Shown here piece after piece: positions 54,800 through 64,000 of a DNA stretch of 64,000 nt. The number at the start of each line of letters is the position of its first letter. The first letter of the stretch is position 1. The notes below the pieces were generated by a model. The model was not told where the DNA came from and searched no databases. It worked only from the letters and a program-made list of their open reading frames with translations. Made by a program: the position numbers and the translations under genes. The stretch is from Salvator merianae (lineage: Eukaryota; Chordata; Lepidosauria; Squamata; Teiidae): contig QVOM02000073.1 in NCBI GenBank assembly GCA_003586115.2, positions 26,300,186 to 26,364,185 on the forward strand. The letters run 5' to 3'.

Positions 54800-57770
54800 T
54801 AGTGTTACTGATGGTACTTTGTACATGTGTACAGCAGAGGCATGCACACATTAGACTGGCTCTGGACTGACAGGCTACATGAGTCCCCAGAGCTCAGGAA
54901 TCTATGGAGGGCACCTGGAAAAGACATTTTGAAGTGCACAAATTTGTGATTTTCTCCCCCTTCTTCTGTTGCTACAGACTCTATACATAAGGGGACAAAA
55001 AGAGACTGCAAAGTGAAACTGCTTTGGCCATCTACCAATAGTAAATGAGGTCATTCTAGTGCAAGACTTTGCCAACCAGACCAACTGACAAAACTTGTCA
55101 CCTGCCTTGATTGACTCAGACAGCTGATAGTAATGTAAATGTGATGACTAACGTGGTTTCACACCCCAGAGTTCAATGGCCAGTATCTGTATTGTTTCTG
55201 TCTAACCATTGCCATTCACAGTTCTGACCAGCTGACTCACTCTGCCACATCAGTCTTCATATCTAGTAAACAAGTCTGCATGACTTCTGCTTGGAATCGT
55301 GTCCCCATCACCTCAGTTTAAATTCAAATTCTACCCTTTACCTCTTCTTGCTCCCTGGCATCCCATCCCAATAAGGCATAATGAGTCTCTGTTTTGCCCA
55401 CTTCTTCAGAGGTTTTTTCACCACATTGCAGCTGTTGAACATCACACCAGAGGTGGTTTTCCCCCTCATTGCTATGCTAAGCAACACTTTGCTGAAACTC
55501 ACTTTTCCTGCTTAAGAACAAATACTGTGAGATCATCCATTCCAGCCCTTTTCCTCTGTTGAGATCACAAGCTACTGGCTGGTAGCTGTTCCCTGTTGTT
55601 GTTGGGACACCCGGAGCCTCAAGTGAAGCCTCCCCCTTGTCCCTGCACCAAGTCAGTGTTGGCCTGAGATCTGGGGGAGCTGAGGAAACCCATGCTACTG
55701 TCTTCCTGCTATAGCTGAACTGAGAAGCCTCCACTTCTCTGAAGATTATTCCTACACTGCTTTGCAGCTTCTTGTCCAGCAGAAAATCATTCAGAGAGTT
55801 CACCTCTCCTTCCCTTATTTTTTTTTAGTAGCCCAGAGAGACCCAAGAGTGAAAGGGAAGCCTTTTCCCACCCCTCTCTGCCTGCTTTTGGTTCCAAACC
55901 ATTCAGCTTTAATCTCCATGCCTCCAACTCCTTTCCACTTTTGTGCACTTACAAGTGCTCCATTCTAGCTCAGTAGTGCAATCTGGTCACTAGGGGACAG
56001 ACTGTCCTCTTGCAGGCACCCCTTTCCTTTATAGTCTGGCAAATACTTTAATGAAGAGAAGCCTTCAAGGGTGAGAAATTCTTTCCATTGCCCCCTTGTT
56101 TGTTAGTTTCTTTAGTTAGTAATGGTGCTTTTGGAAGGATTTGTAGCATACGTTGGATGGCCAGGCTTCAAATCAGGAACTGGGGCCAAATCAGTGAGAG
56201 CTTTTGGGAGGAACCAGAAGTTGGTTAAGGTACATGGGCTTTAGACTAGGCACAGGTCTAGTCTTACAGTTCCTTCAGAACATCTTAGACAATGCTGTAA
56301 GACACTCAATACAAACTGCTCCATAAATAAACTCTGCTGTAGCCTTTATTGTGCTCTACCTGCCTCGTTAAACTGCTTGCAGTGCACTCGCTACATTGTC
56401 ACTAGTCAGGTTCCTTCAGAAGTCCTAAAGTGCATACAAGAGTGTTATTTGTCACCTCCTGTTTGCTTGTTACATTCAGCAGCCTGATTTTGACAATTTA
56501 GTAAACCTGTATTATTCTATTGCCAATGTATTACTACTGCCTATTGAAAAACCTATTGCCTGTTATTAAATCCTGTATTTTTGCTGTTTAAGAATGTTAT
56601 TTTATTTTAGTTTTCTTCTGGTTTAGTAAAAATTATCAAGATTATGCCAGACTACAGAACTCCTTCCGATACCCTTATCCCTGTAACTTCATGCCAGCCA
56701 AGTGCATTTTGCCCTTGGTAATTTGTAAAACCAATCTATTACACCTCAAGTCTCTCAGAAAACTGGAAGACTAATTCCCCTAGATAAACCAGTTCATTCC
56801 TTTTTCACTGGTGGCAGCCAGTAAAACCAGTTCATTCCTTTTTCACTGGTGGTATGGCTTCTATATGGGAAAAATGTGACATTCCAACACTAGAGCAAAG
56901 ATGCTTTACACTACTCAAGTTTGTACTGAGGGAGAAATTGACAGACTGCATAACATTCAGAGAATCAGAGGTTTTTTTTAAAAAACAACAACAAAAAACA
57001 TTATTTTAAATCTTCCGGGAATCTGTGTAATTTTAATTAATTCTTGTCTTGGATTTTATGTGATGAGAACACATAAGCACTAGAGGGACATAAATGTTAT
57101 TCATTCATTCATTCATTTGGAAATTTGACAATTTTCATTTTACTCAGAGGGATAGGTTTGAGAATTCACAATGCAATTTTTGGATTTAAAAAATAAAGGG
57201 AAAAAAGTCTCTACAGTCCTCTTTGATGCTCACCTTTACTAAAAAAAATACTCCAATGCATTCTCAATTGAACTTTTTTATGAAACAAGAACACAAGGAG
57301 AATTTAGTTTCTTCTTGTCATGTTGGCTGCATGGTTCACCAGATATGATAAATGGAACTTTGGCCAGTTTTGAAGTTTCAAAAAATGTAGTTAATTCCAG
57401 GTAGAGCTGCATATTGCAGTTCTTTTTCTTTTCTTTTCTTTTTTGCAGTTCTGGTGACTTTCAAACAGGTCTAATAAAAATGTTGTTGTTTCTTTTCTCC
57501 TAGAAGCACTGGATTTCAGTCTGTAGATCCTGAAATTTTGTGATCTTCTTTGATTACCCTTGGGATAGCCATATCTATGATTTTCTGAACCACACTAATG
57601 TAAGCCAAATTATAATTCAATTGCTTATCTGTTTAGATTTTAAAATCCCATTACACTTTAGCCTCACAATGTTCAACATTTTTTTCTCATTTCTGTTCCT
57701 GCCAATGTCCTTCCCGCTAAGCTGGTAAGTTGTAATTTTTTTTACTTATGTTCCAATGTAATATTGCTGA
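54800..57770. other. Unassigned, with a 38-bp tandem duplication
   Basis: A 29-bp segment starting AAACCAGTTCATTCCTTTTT is duplicated at 56786-56814 and 56824-56852. An (ATTC)n run lies at 57098-57117. A polyadenylation-like AATAAA near 56325 lies in sequence that could belong to an old LTR, but no paired ends were found. Confidence 0.45.
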
Positions 57771-57774
57771 CAGT

Positions 57775-58035
57775 GGCTAGGTCCATACCTTCTTGTGACA
57801 CTGGTATGATTCTGGTATCACATCAGATTATCCACTTTGTGTCCAGATAAGATGCAAGCATGTGTATGCACAGTATTAAGCCATAACAAATTGCAATTGC
57901 ATTACTCTGATGTTGTGACATAACAGGTATTCATTACAACCCAGTGGTGCTTGCACTTTGTGTCTGGGTAAAAATTTGCCAAGATGCTATGATGCCAGAA
58001 CCATACAGGCATGGCACCAAGTCAGTGTGTTCATA
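57775..58035. repeat. Possible foldback element
   Basis: GGTATGATTCTGGTATCA at the left is approximately inverted by GATGCCAGAACCATAC at the right. The rest of the match is weak. Confidence 0.3.
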
Positions 58036-59440
58036 GTTCATGAGCTAAAGGGATTAGATTTTATCATTTTATTTACATGACCTGCATTTGCTGTCCTTTG
58101 CAATCTTTTCAATTTTTGCTTTCATGTTGTTCATTTACTATACTTCTCTTGGGTGATATGTGATAGTTCCTCTGTTTCGTTTTTTCATTGTTCACTTATG
58201 TAACCATTCCTAATTGTTTTCCTTATCTACCTTTACTTCAATGGACTTGTCTAACACTATATATTGCAAGCTGCTCTGAAAATATTTTTAGACTTAAGAG
58301 TGGTGTATAAATAAAACAAATGAAAATATGCATAGATAAATACATAAATGTCAGTGAACATCGCTTCTTGGTTATGATGCATGACTTGCTAGCATAACAT
58401 TTTTGGGTGAGGGAGTTGTTTTTGTTATTTTTAGCCAATGTGTTTAATTTAGCTTGAGTCCAGTTAATCATTCCAGCACTGTACTGAATTACTGGTATGG
58501 TCTTGGTCTGATTTGGATTTGCTCCGTCAAGCTTTTATTTCAGTATTTTTGAACTCTTTGTATACATTCTATGCTTAACATTTTCAATTCTTTATGTTGG
58601 ATATTTTCAGCTTGTAAAATACCCAAATATTTTTATTTTTTCTCTATTAATTGACAAAATTACACATGTTCAACTCCAAATCCAATGTCTATAATTTGAC
58701 TAAAGATACTAACTGTGTTTAGAAATTGTTTAATTTCTGCTGGTTATTTTTTATATAGTTCTAAGTCAGGATGTGCATGAACATAAAATATACATTTTAC
58801 ATTTGCTACAAGTCTGAACAGACTTTGAGGCAGACTGTTCACCCCTAAATCTAGAACCAGTTGGCAAGTTCTAAGAACCCCCCAAATGTGCCCCAGCCTC
58901 CCTTTCTCCTTTACTGCAGCTTGCTGCGTCCCTGGATTGCACCAATCTCCCCTTCCTTAACCCACATTCCACCCAAACTTCAGGCCCTGCCTCACCAGCC
59001 CACACTGGGTCCTCCTAGACCCTTGCCAGTATGCTGTCATTGACTGCACTGCCTAGGGAAAACTGTGGTGGCTGGTGTCCATTTTGAAAGACTACTAGAC
59101 CTTTTGGAGTAGAGGACTACAAGTCTTCTCAGAAAGTGTAACTGCATGATGAGGCAACATTGGAAATGGGGGATGGCTGGGACACAATTAAGGAAGCGGG
59201 AAGTTTTTGGGTCAAAGCCATGGGAAGACTGTGGAAGAAGGAAGGTGGAGGCACCAGCAGGGAAGACAGGAGAAGCTGAGATGCAACCTGGGGGTTGGCA
59301 AGCATAATCAGAGAAGGAAGGGAGGTCAGGACACAGTGTGAGTAGAAATTTGAACCGAAAAACAATTAATGAAATTATATTGATTCTGTTTATTTTTTTA
59401 CTCAACCGTAAAGTTTTCAAGGGGATTTTCAAGTTTTCAA
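58036..59440. other. Unassigned, with minor repeat scraps
   Basis: An L2-like tail phrase lies at 58260-58320. A short AGGATGTGCATGAAC...CTGTTCACCCCTAA inverted pair at 58769-58847 may be a minimal hAT MITE. The 58860-59340 region is CT-rich then GA-rich, with no motif. Confidence 0.35.
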
Positions 59441-59442
59441 GG

Positions 59443-59517
59443 GAATAAAGCATATCCATGATTTATTCTGGAATATCCAAACATAGCAGAATAAGTGAGA
59501 GGTGTCTGGATGCAGCC
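59443..59517. mobile_element. Half of a GGCTGCATCCAGA-family MITE
   Basis: TATTCTGGAATATCCAAACA through GTCTGGATGCAGCC matches the right half of 22597-22734. The left terminal repeat is missing. Confidence 0.6.
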
Positions 59518-59615
59518 TCAGTATCATATTTACATTGGTGACATTCTGAACATATACCTGACTAGTGGTTCAGTACCGATGAAGTACAGCAATGTATGTA
59601 CAGCATTCATGTACT

Positions 59616-59961
59616 CAGCGGCGTAGCTATATGTTCCGCCACCCGGGGCGGACCGAACGGCGACAGCTGAGCAGCACGCCCCGCCCTGCAGGACGCCTAC
59701 TCCCGCTGCCGCCGTAATGATGGCTGCGCGCGCGCACGCCAGCCGGCATGGTGAGCAAGTGAGCGAGCGAGCGGCGGGCGGGGCGAGCGAGCGAGCGGCG
59801 GGCGGGGCGAGCGAGCGAGCGGCGGACGTGCCGGTAAGCCGCCTAAAGGCCAACCGGACGCAGGGCGGGCGGGAGGGCCCAGCTCAAAGGCGGGCGCCGC
59901 CCCCAACAAGGCGCCGCCCGGTGCGCACCGCCCCCCGCGCACCCCCCTTGCTACGCCAGTG
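59616..59961. mobile_element. GC-rich hAT-type element, family A copy 2, perfect 8-bp TSD
   Basis: CATGTACT is exact at 59608-59615 and 59962-59969. The ends are CAGCGGCGTAGCTAT and, reverse-complemented, CACTGGCGTAGCAAG, as in 7017-8122. A 24-bp unit (GAGCGAGCGAGC then GGCGGGCGGGGC) is repeated about three times at 59760-59825. No transposase, and the Ala/Arg-rich frames here are artefacts of composition. Confidence 0.9.
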
Positions 59962-59997
59962 CATGTACTTTGTGGTTTTGCTTAGTTAAGATACAAT

Positions 59998-60494
59998 GGG
60001 TGTTTTCGCACTTAGCAAGAAGAACGTTCTTGTTCTCTTGCTAGTCAAGTGTGTCTGCAGTTGCTAACAGCCCCAGAAGTCCTGAATTGTACCGAGGTGC
60101 ACCTGATGCTCACTTGAAGCTGGGGAAGGCTGGAGAAGTAATTTGCTGTCTTGATTCTGACCTGTGCGATCAAGCACAGATTGGGGGAGGTGTGTTTGCA
60201 CTGCTGCCAGGTCTCAAATGGCAGTGGGGAGGGGCCTGCTTTGAAAACACACATTTCTCTCTTTAATTCCTAGCTCTATGGTCAGATTTGTAGCTCTATG
60301 TTTTCGTACAGAGTCTCTGTGATTTTGAAGGAGGTCCCTGCCTAGTGCATTCCCATCCACACTGCTCCCTCTGCTGGTCAACTTGCAGACTTATCCTTTG
60401 CTTGGTAGTGTGAATTGACACCACCAGACCTCATCTTCGCTGGTCTGAAGCCTGCTAATCATTCCGGTTTTCTCACGTAAGTGCAAAAATGCCC
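59998..60494. mobile_element. TIR element, family B copy 3
   Basis: Ends GGGTGTTTTCGCACTTA and, reverse-complemented, GGGCATTTTTGCACTTA. Uninterrupted paralogue of 4833-5675, including CCCATCCACACTGCTCCC at the place where copy 1 has the nested MITE. Hairpin AGAACGTTCT near 60023. Confidence 0.7.
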
Positions 60495-61095
60495 ACAGTG
60501 AACTTTTGCAAACATTTTGACTATTCATTAAAATAGGAAGTGGAGCATCAATAAGTTTCCAGTCCATTACACTGAAGATAGTGAGAGGACCAAAGTAGGT
60601 TCCATCACTCTTAAAATAAATAAATGTCAAGTAGCCATTGTCATCAATTAGTGAATGCATGGTATGACTGTAGCAGCTGACATTCAAATTATTTCTGTTC
60701 TAACATTTGGGAGAGTGGGATGCAGACTGGGAAACACGGATCACTCATCAATGAAAGTGATGATTTTGACCTGTGCAGTCTAAGCAGTTGTCCAGGTAAA
60801 TTTTGTCCCTTGACTGATCTGCTGAACAGACAGGAATGTGACTTTTGAGCAGGGCTTTTAATGCCCTGTTTCTTTAAACTAAGAAACTGAAGAAAACATT
60901 GAAGTTATAGGGCCAAGAAAGATTTAGCAAATCTTCCTTTGACAAGTTTTTCTTCATTGGTAACTGATTCTCCCAAAAATCCTGGATGAACTTAATCTTA
61001 CCTATCACATGTCCTAGCTTGAAGATCCACTGGCTAATTATGACACTTCAAGCTAAACTCCAGAATCAGAATATACAATGTTATGAAAAATAATA
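60495..61095. other. Unassigned stretch
   Basis: No recognised gene or repeat. Confidence 0.4.
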
Positions 61096-61099
61096 TATA

Positions 61100-61690
61100 T
61101 TTATTTTATTTATATTTATATTTATATTCATTTTTAAAAATATATCCCACCCTTTACCAAAAGATTCCAAGGTGGGTCACAGTATTAAAATTATAACATT
61201 TATAAAGTATAAAAACATATTTAAACAGTGGCAGCCTGTTGCTTTAAAGGTGGGTGTCCAGAACCCATGGGAAGTGGGGAATACGAAGGCCCAGAGGCCC
61301 TGAGAACAGCAATGGTTCCCTTCCCGTGGATTCCAAACACCCGCCCTTACGTTGATGGGCCTCCCCTGTTTTTAAAATATAGTCCTTCCTCTCTGGCAGG
61401 ACAACATCGAGAGTAGGTTAAACATCAAAGGCCTTGGGGAAGGGGTTTGTTTTAACTAGGCATCAAAAAACATATAATGTAAGCACCTGGAGAAAGCACC
61501 AGAAGGAAGCTCTTCCAGAATGTGGAGGCCACCATGGAAAAGTTCCTTGTGCATATTACTGCCTCTTGCACCTCTGAGAGAGAATTCTCTCAACACCTTG
61601 AATTGGGCTCAGTAGCAAATAGACAACCAGTGCAGATCTTCCAGGACTGGCATTTTAATTCACTTTGCATGGACTGGCAGAGAAGGGCAT
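61100..61690 (-). mobile_element. L2-clade LINE 3' part (minus strand)
   Basis: Left end TATATCCCACCCTTTACCA then AAGGTGGGTCACAGTA is the antisense 3' terminus. Near 61596-61640 the minus strand encodes LHWLSICY, a stop, then AQFKV, the same C-terminal motif as at 52800. Frame broken. Confidence 0.7.
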
Positions 61691-62590
61691 AGTTGTGTCA
61701 GACTGCTGATCTGATGTCTGATGGGGTTGCTCCAGGGGGTGGAGGGAAGAACAGTCCTGGTCTCCTCCCCCCCCCCGCCACTTTTGGCAGGATACCCACA
61801 ATTCCATCTGATCACAGACTGATGTTAATCAAAAATCTTGAGCATTTTACATATGTGTTTTTTCTTCCTTTTGTTGTGGTAATGGAGACCATCAAGAGCT
61901 AATTATATTTTGGGTTTAAATCCAGGAACTTTGAGTGAAAAGAAACAGAAAGATGCAAAGGTGGTTTGGGTAGAGGCACATGGCCGTGGAGGAACTTGAA
62001 AGATTAATACCCTCAATTCTTTTTCATAATAAAAGACTATGAAAAACAAAACAAAAACATTTTCGCTCTGTTTTCTCAAAATGCACCTGCCATTTGTATT
62101 AAGATATATTTTTAATGAGGCATGAAAATACAACATTCTTGAGCTGTTTTCATGCTTATACATAAGAAAGCTTTATCAGCATTTTCCTAGCTATGCATAA
62201 AACATTGACATGATAACACACCAGGCATGCAGTTGCAAAACAGCCAAAAATGAATTCGAAATCCGATGGAAGATTTTATTCTGTGGTGCATTTATTTATT
62301 TATTTTATAAAAAAGCACGTCTTGATGTATTTTCCTGAAATGGGTAGCTGAAATATGATTCATTGTGTGGTACTGAGAAAAGTAAATGTCATATGTTGGA
62401 GCTGAAGAGTGGAACTAATATTTCAGAGGAGGGGGAAATGAGAAAATTGTTATTTTAGGTGGCATAGATGATAGTACGTATACCTCAGGAAACTGTGTGC
62501 ATTTTTTAAAATAAGTCTTACCAGGTCTTTGAAAATAATATTTGACTTCTGTGTTGTACCTTGAAACTTTCTCCTCTTTGCCTGTCCTCT
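61691..62590. other. Unassigned stretch
   Basis: No recognised gene or repeat. AT-rich from 62000. Confidence 0.4.
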
Positions 62591-62592
62591 AG

Positions 62593-62628
62593 ATGTGGAA
62601 AATGCTATGTACTACCAGTTGCAAACTT
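62593..62628 (+). other. Candidate 36-nt exon between strong splice signals
   Basis: A pyrimidine-rich tract TTTCTCCTCTTTGCCTGTCC followed by TCTAG ends at 62592. GTGAGTTT begins at 62629. The enclosed 36 nt is a multiple of three and open in the first frame. No protein match is recognised, so it may be a chance pairing. Confidence 0.2.
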
Positions 62629-62629
62629 G

Positions 62630-64000
62630 TGAGTTTATCTTTGACAGACAAAATTATATTGTGTTGTTTCTGTTGCATCAGGTGAAGAAGACACATTGTA
62701 GTATGGAGATTAAAAATTCCATATTAATCTGCCCAAATCACACCCTGGTCCATTGTGTGCCAGGACATGGGTCAAGTATGTGAGAACAACACTCCGTTCC
62801 CTTTAAAACAGCACAATCAAGATACTGGTCACAGCTTTGTTTAATCCTTCTGCAGTTTGTTTTCTATTTCCACGGTTCGCACCCCCAATTTCATTTTTGT
62901 TTCTTGTCTGAAGGAATGCTTCCTCTATCTGGATTCTATTCAGATAATATGTAACACCATTGAGACCATTCTAGCTGTTTAGTCCAATTCTCTTTCAAAA
63001 GGTATAATCGCATAAGGGCACTTTTTGGGGCTGAACCATACTTTTGTGGGTGGGCACAGAGAGGACATCACATTCCCTCTCACCTGATGTCTCACCTTGT
63101 GGGCGTCCTAGAGGGGTGGCAACATTCCTCCTGGGAACAAATTATTTATTCTCTGGCTCTTTCTCTTCCACTCTCCCCTTTCCTTTCTGTTCTGTTGTGT
63201 TAGCTTCTCTTCTCTTACCTGTACATTGGATCTTCTCACTGTGCCCCCATCTAATCATCACATTCCTCCTGCCACCTTGCCTCCCACCATCTGTTCCCAG
63301 GCCTTTGTACACTGGCAAAGTGATAAACTCATCCCATCACCACCTTTGCGTGTTGAAGCAGCTGGTGAAAGGCTGCTGAAGGGGATGAAAGAGGGGATAG
63401 GGAGAAGTCTGGGGCAGCCTTGGATGCAGGAAGGAGGAGGAGGAAGAAGAAGAGCTGGACAGGAGCCCCCCTTCCTCTTGCTTCCTCTTTGTGATCAACC
63501 ACGGCACCCTCCCTGAGGCCTGGAGGAGAGAACAGTATGGAGAGAGGAAGGGATTTTGCATGAGGAAGAAGCGCTAGGGGAGAGAGGGAAGTCTGCCACA
63601 GATTTTTCCACTTGCATTTTACACAATACAGCTAGGACTCATTTCTCTGTACCCCCCTCCCACAAACAGACACACACATACACTGTTCCCTTTGAGGAAG
63701 AGGGATCTTGTCCAGCTCTTTTCCTTTCTCGTGATATTTTGAAGCAAAAAGCACAGCAAGGGAGAAGAAGCAGAACTACATAAATGTGCATTTCTGATAC
63801 TTTAAAAAATAAAAGAGAGTTGCCATTCTACCACCGCTCACCAGAGTTGGTTGGGATCACAGGGTCTGCTCTTCCTCCTGCAAGCCTCACACACACACAC
63901 ACACACACACGAGTCCCCTTTGAGGAAGGCAGATCCTGAACAGCCCTTCTCCTTTCTCCTCCTCCTTTCTGCATGTAGAACTGCCCGAGACTTCTCCCTT
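62630..64000. other. Unassigned, with CA repeat and a partial duplication
   Basis: A (CA)n tract lies at 63888-63910. A segment with CCCTTTGAGGAAG and CTTTTCCTTTCTC-type sequence at 63688-63730 recurs in diverged form at 63915-63960, each after an ACACAC-rich stretch. No gene is recognised. Confidence 0.45.

Noticed and set aside
55970..56640. Solo LTR with TATA- and AATAAA-like signals
   Set aside because: No paired TG..CA ends, target duplication or second copy in the window.

Overview
The window looks like an intergenic or intronic piece of a vertebrate genome, most likely a squamate reptile (lizard or snake). I infer this from the mix of repeats: an L1 with a recognisable ORF2, CR1 and L2-clade LINE fragments, tRNA-derived SINEs (one with an ACAACAA-type tail), MIR-like SINE relics, a Penelope-like 3' end, and a very high load of short non-autonomous DNA transposons. 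I recognise no intact host protein gene, rRNA, tRNA gene or CRISPR array. Most long open frames are repeat-encoded or fall in GC-rich tandem repeats whose period is a multiple of three.

Layout. 1-6.7 kb: unassigned DNA followed by a cluster of terminal-inverted-repeat elements, two of them nested, and a 21-bp minisatellite. 7.0-8.1 kb: a GC-rich hAT-type element with a perfect 8-bp target duplication, internal minisatellites and a 200-N assembly gap. 8.8-12.5 kb: a ~1.2-kb non-coding repeat split by a 5'-truncated L1 (RT and C-terminal Cys-rich domains, reading frame broken). 16.5-17.6 kb: an uninterrupted paralogue of that repeat. 18.8-24.2 kb: several hairpin-rich elements. 24.9-27.5 kb: a CR1-clade LINE on the minus strand. 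28-34 kb: SINEs, a hAT-type element and a Penelope-like 3' end with a decayed hammerhead-like core. 33.3-36.4 kb: a broken hAT transposase relic interrupted by later insertions. 39.9-42.0 kb: an internally deleted L1 that keeps both ends and a 16-bp target duplication. 44-52 kb: more hairpin-rich elements, a hAT-type palindromic element with a 46-T loop, and a degenerate ~65-92-bp tandem array. 52.8-61.7 kb: L2-clade fragments, microsatellites and a second copy of the GC-rich hAT family. The rest to 64 kb is unassigned, apart from a possible 36-nt exon and a CA repeat.

The elements are linked by insertion history rather than by pathway. Several nested insertions can be ordered directly from the sequence, because uninterrupted paralogues or exact target duplications are present in the same window. 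The most unusual theme is that elements with 8-bp duplications (hAT-like) and elements with 3-bp duplications (PIF/Harbinger-like) both consist largely of successive, different hairpins between short terminal inverted repeats. All family names rest on motifs, termini and target duplications read by eye, not on database searches.
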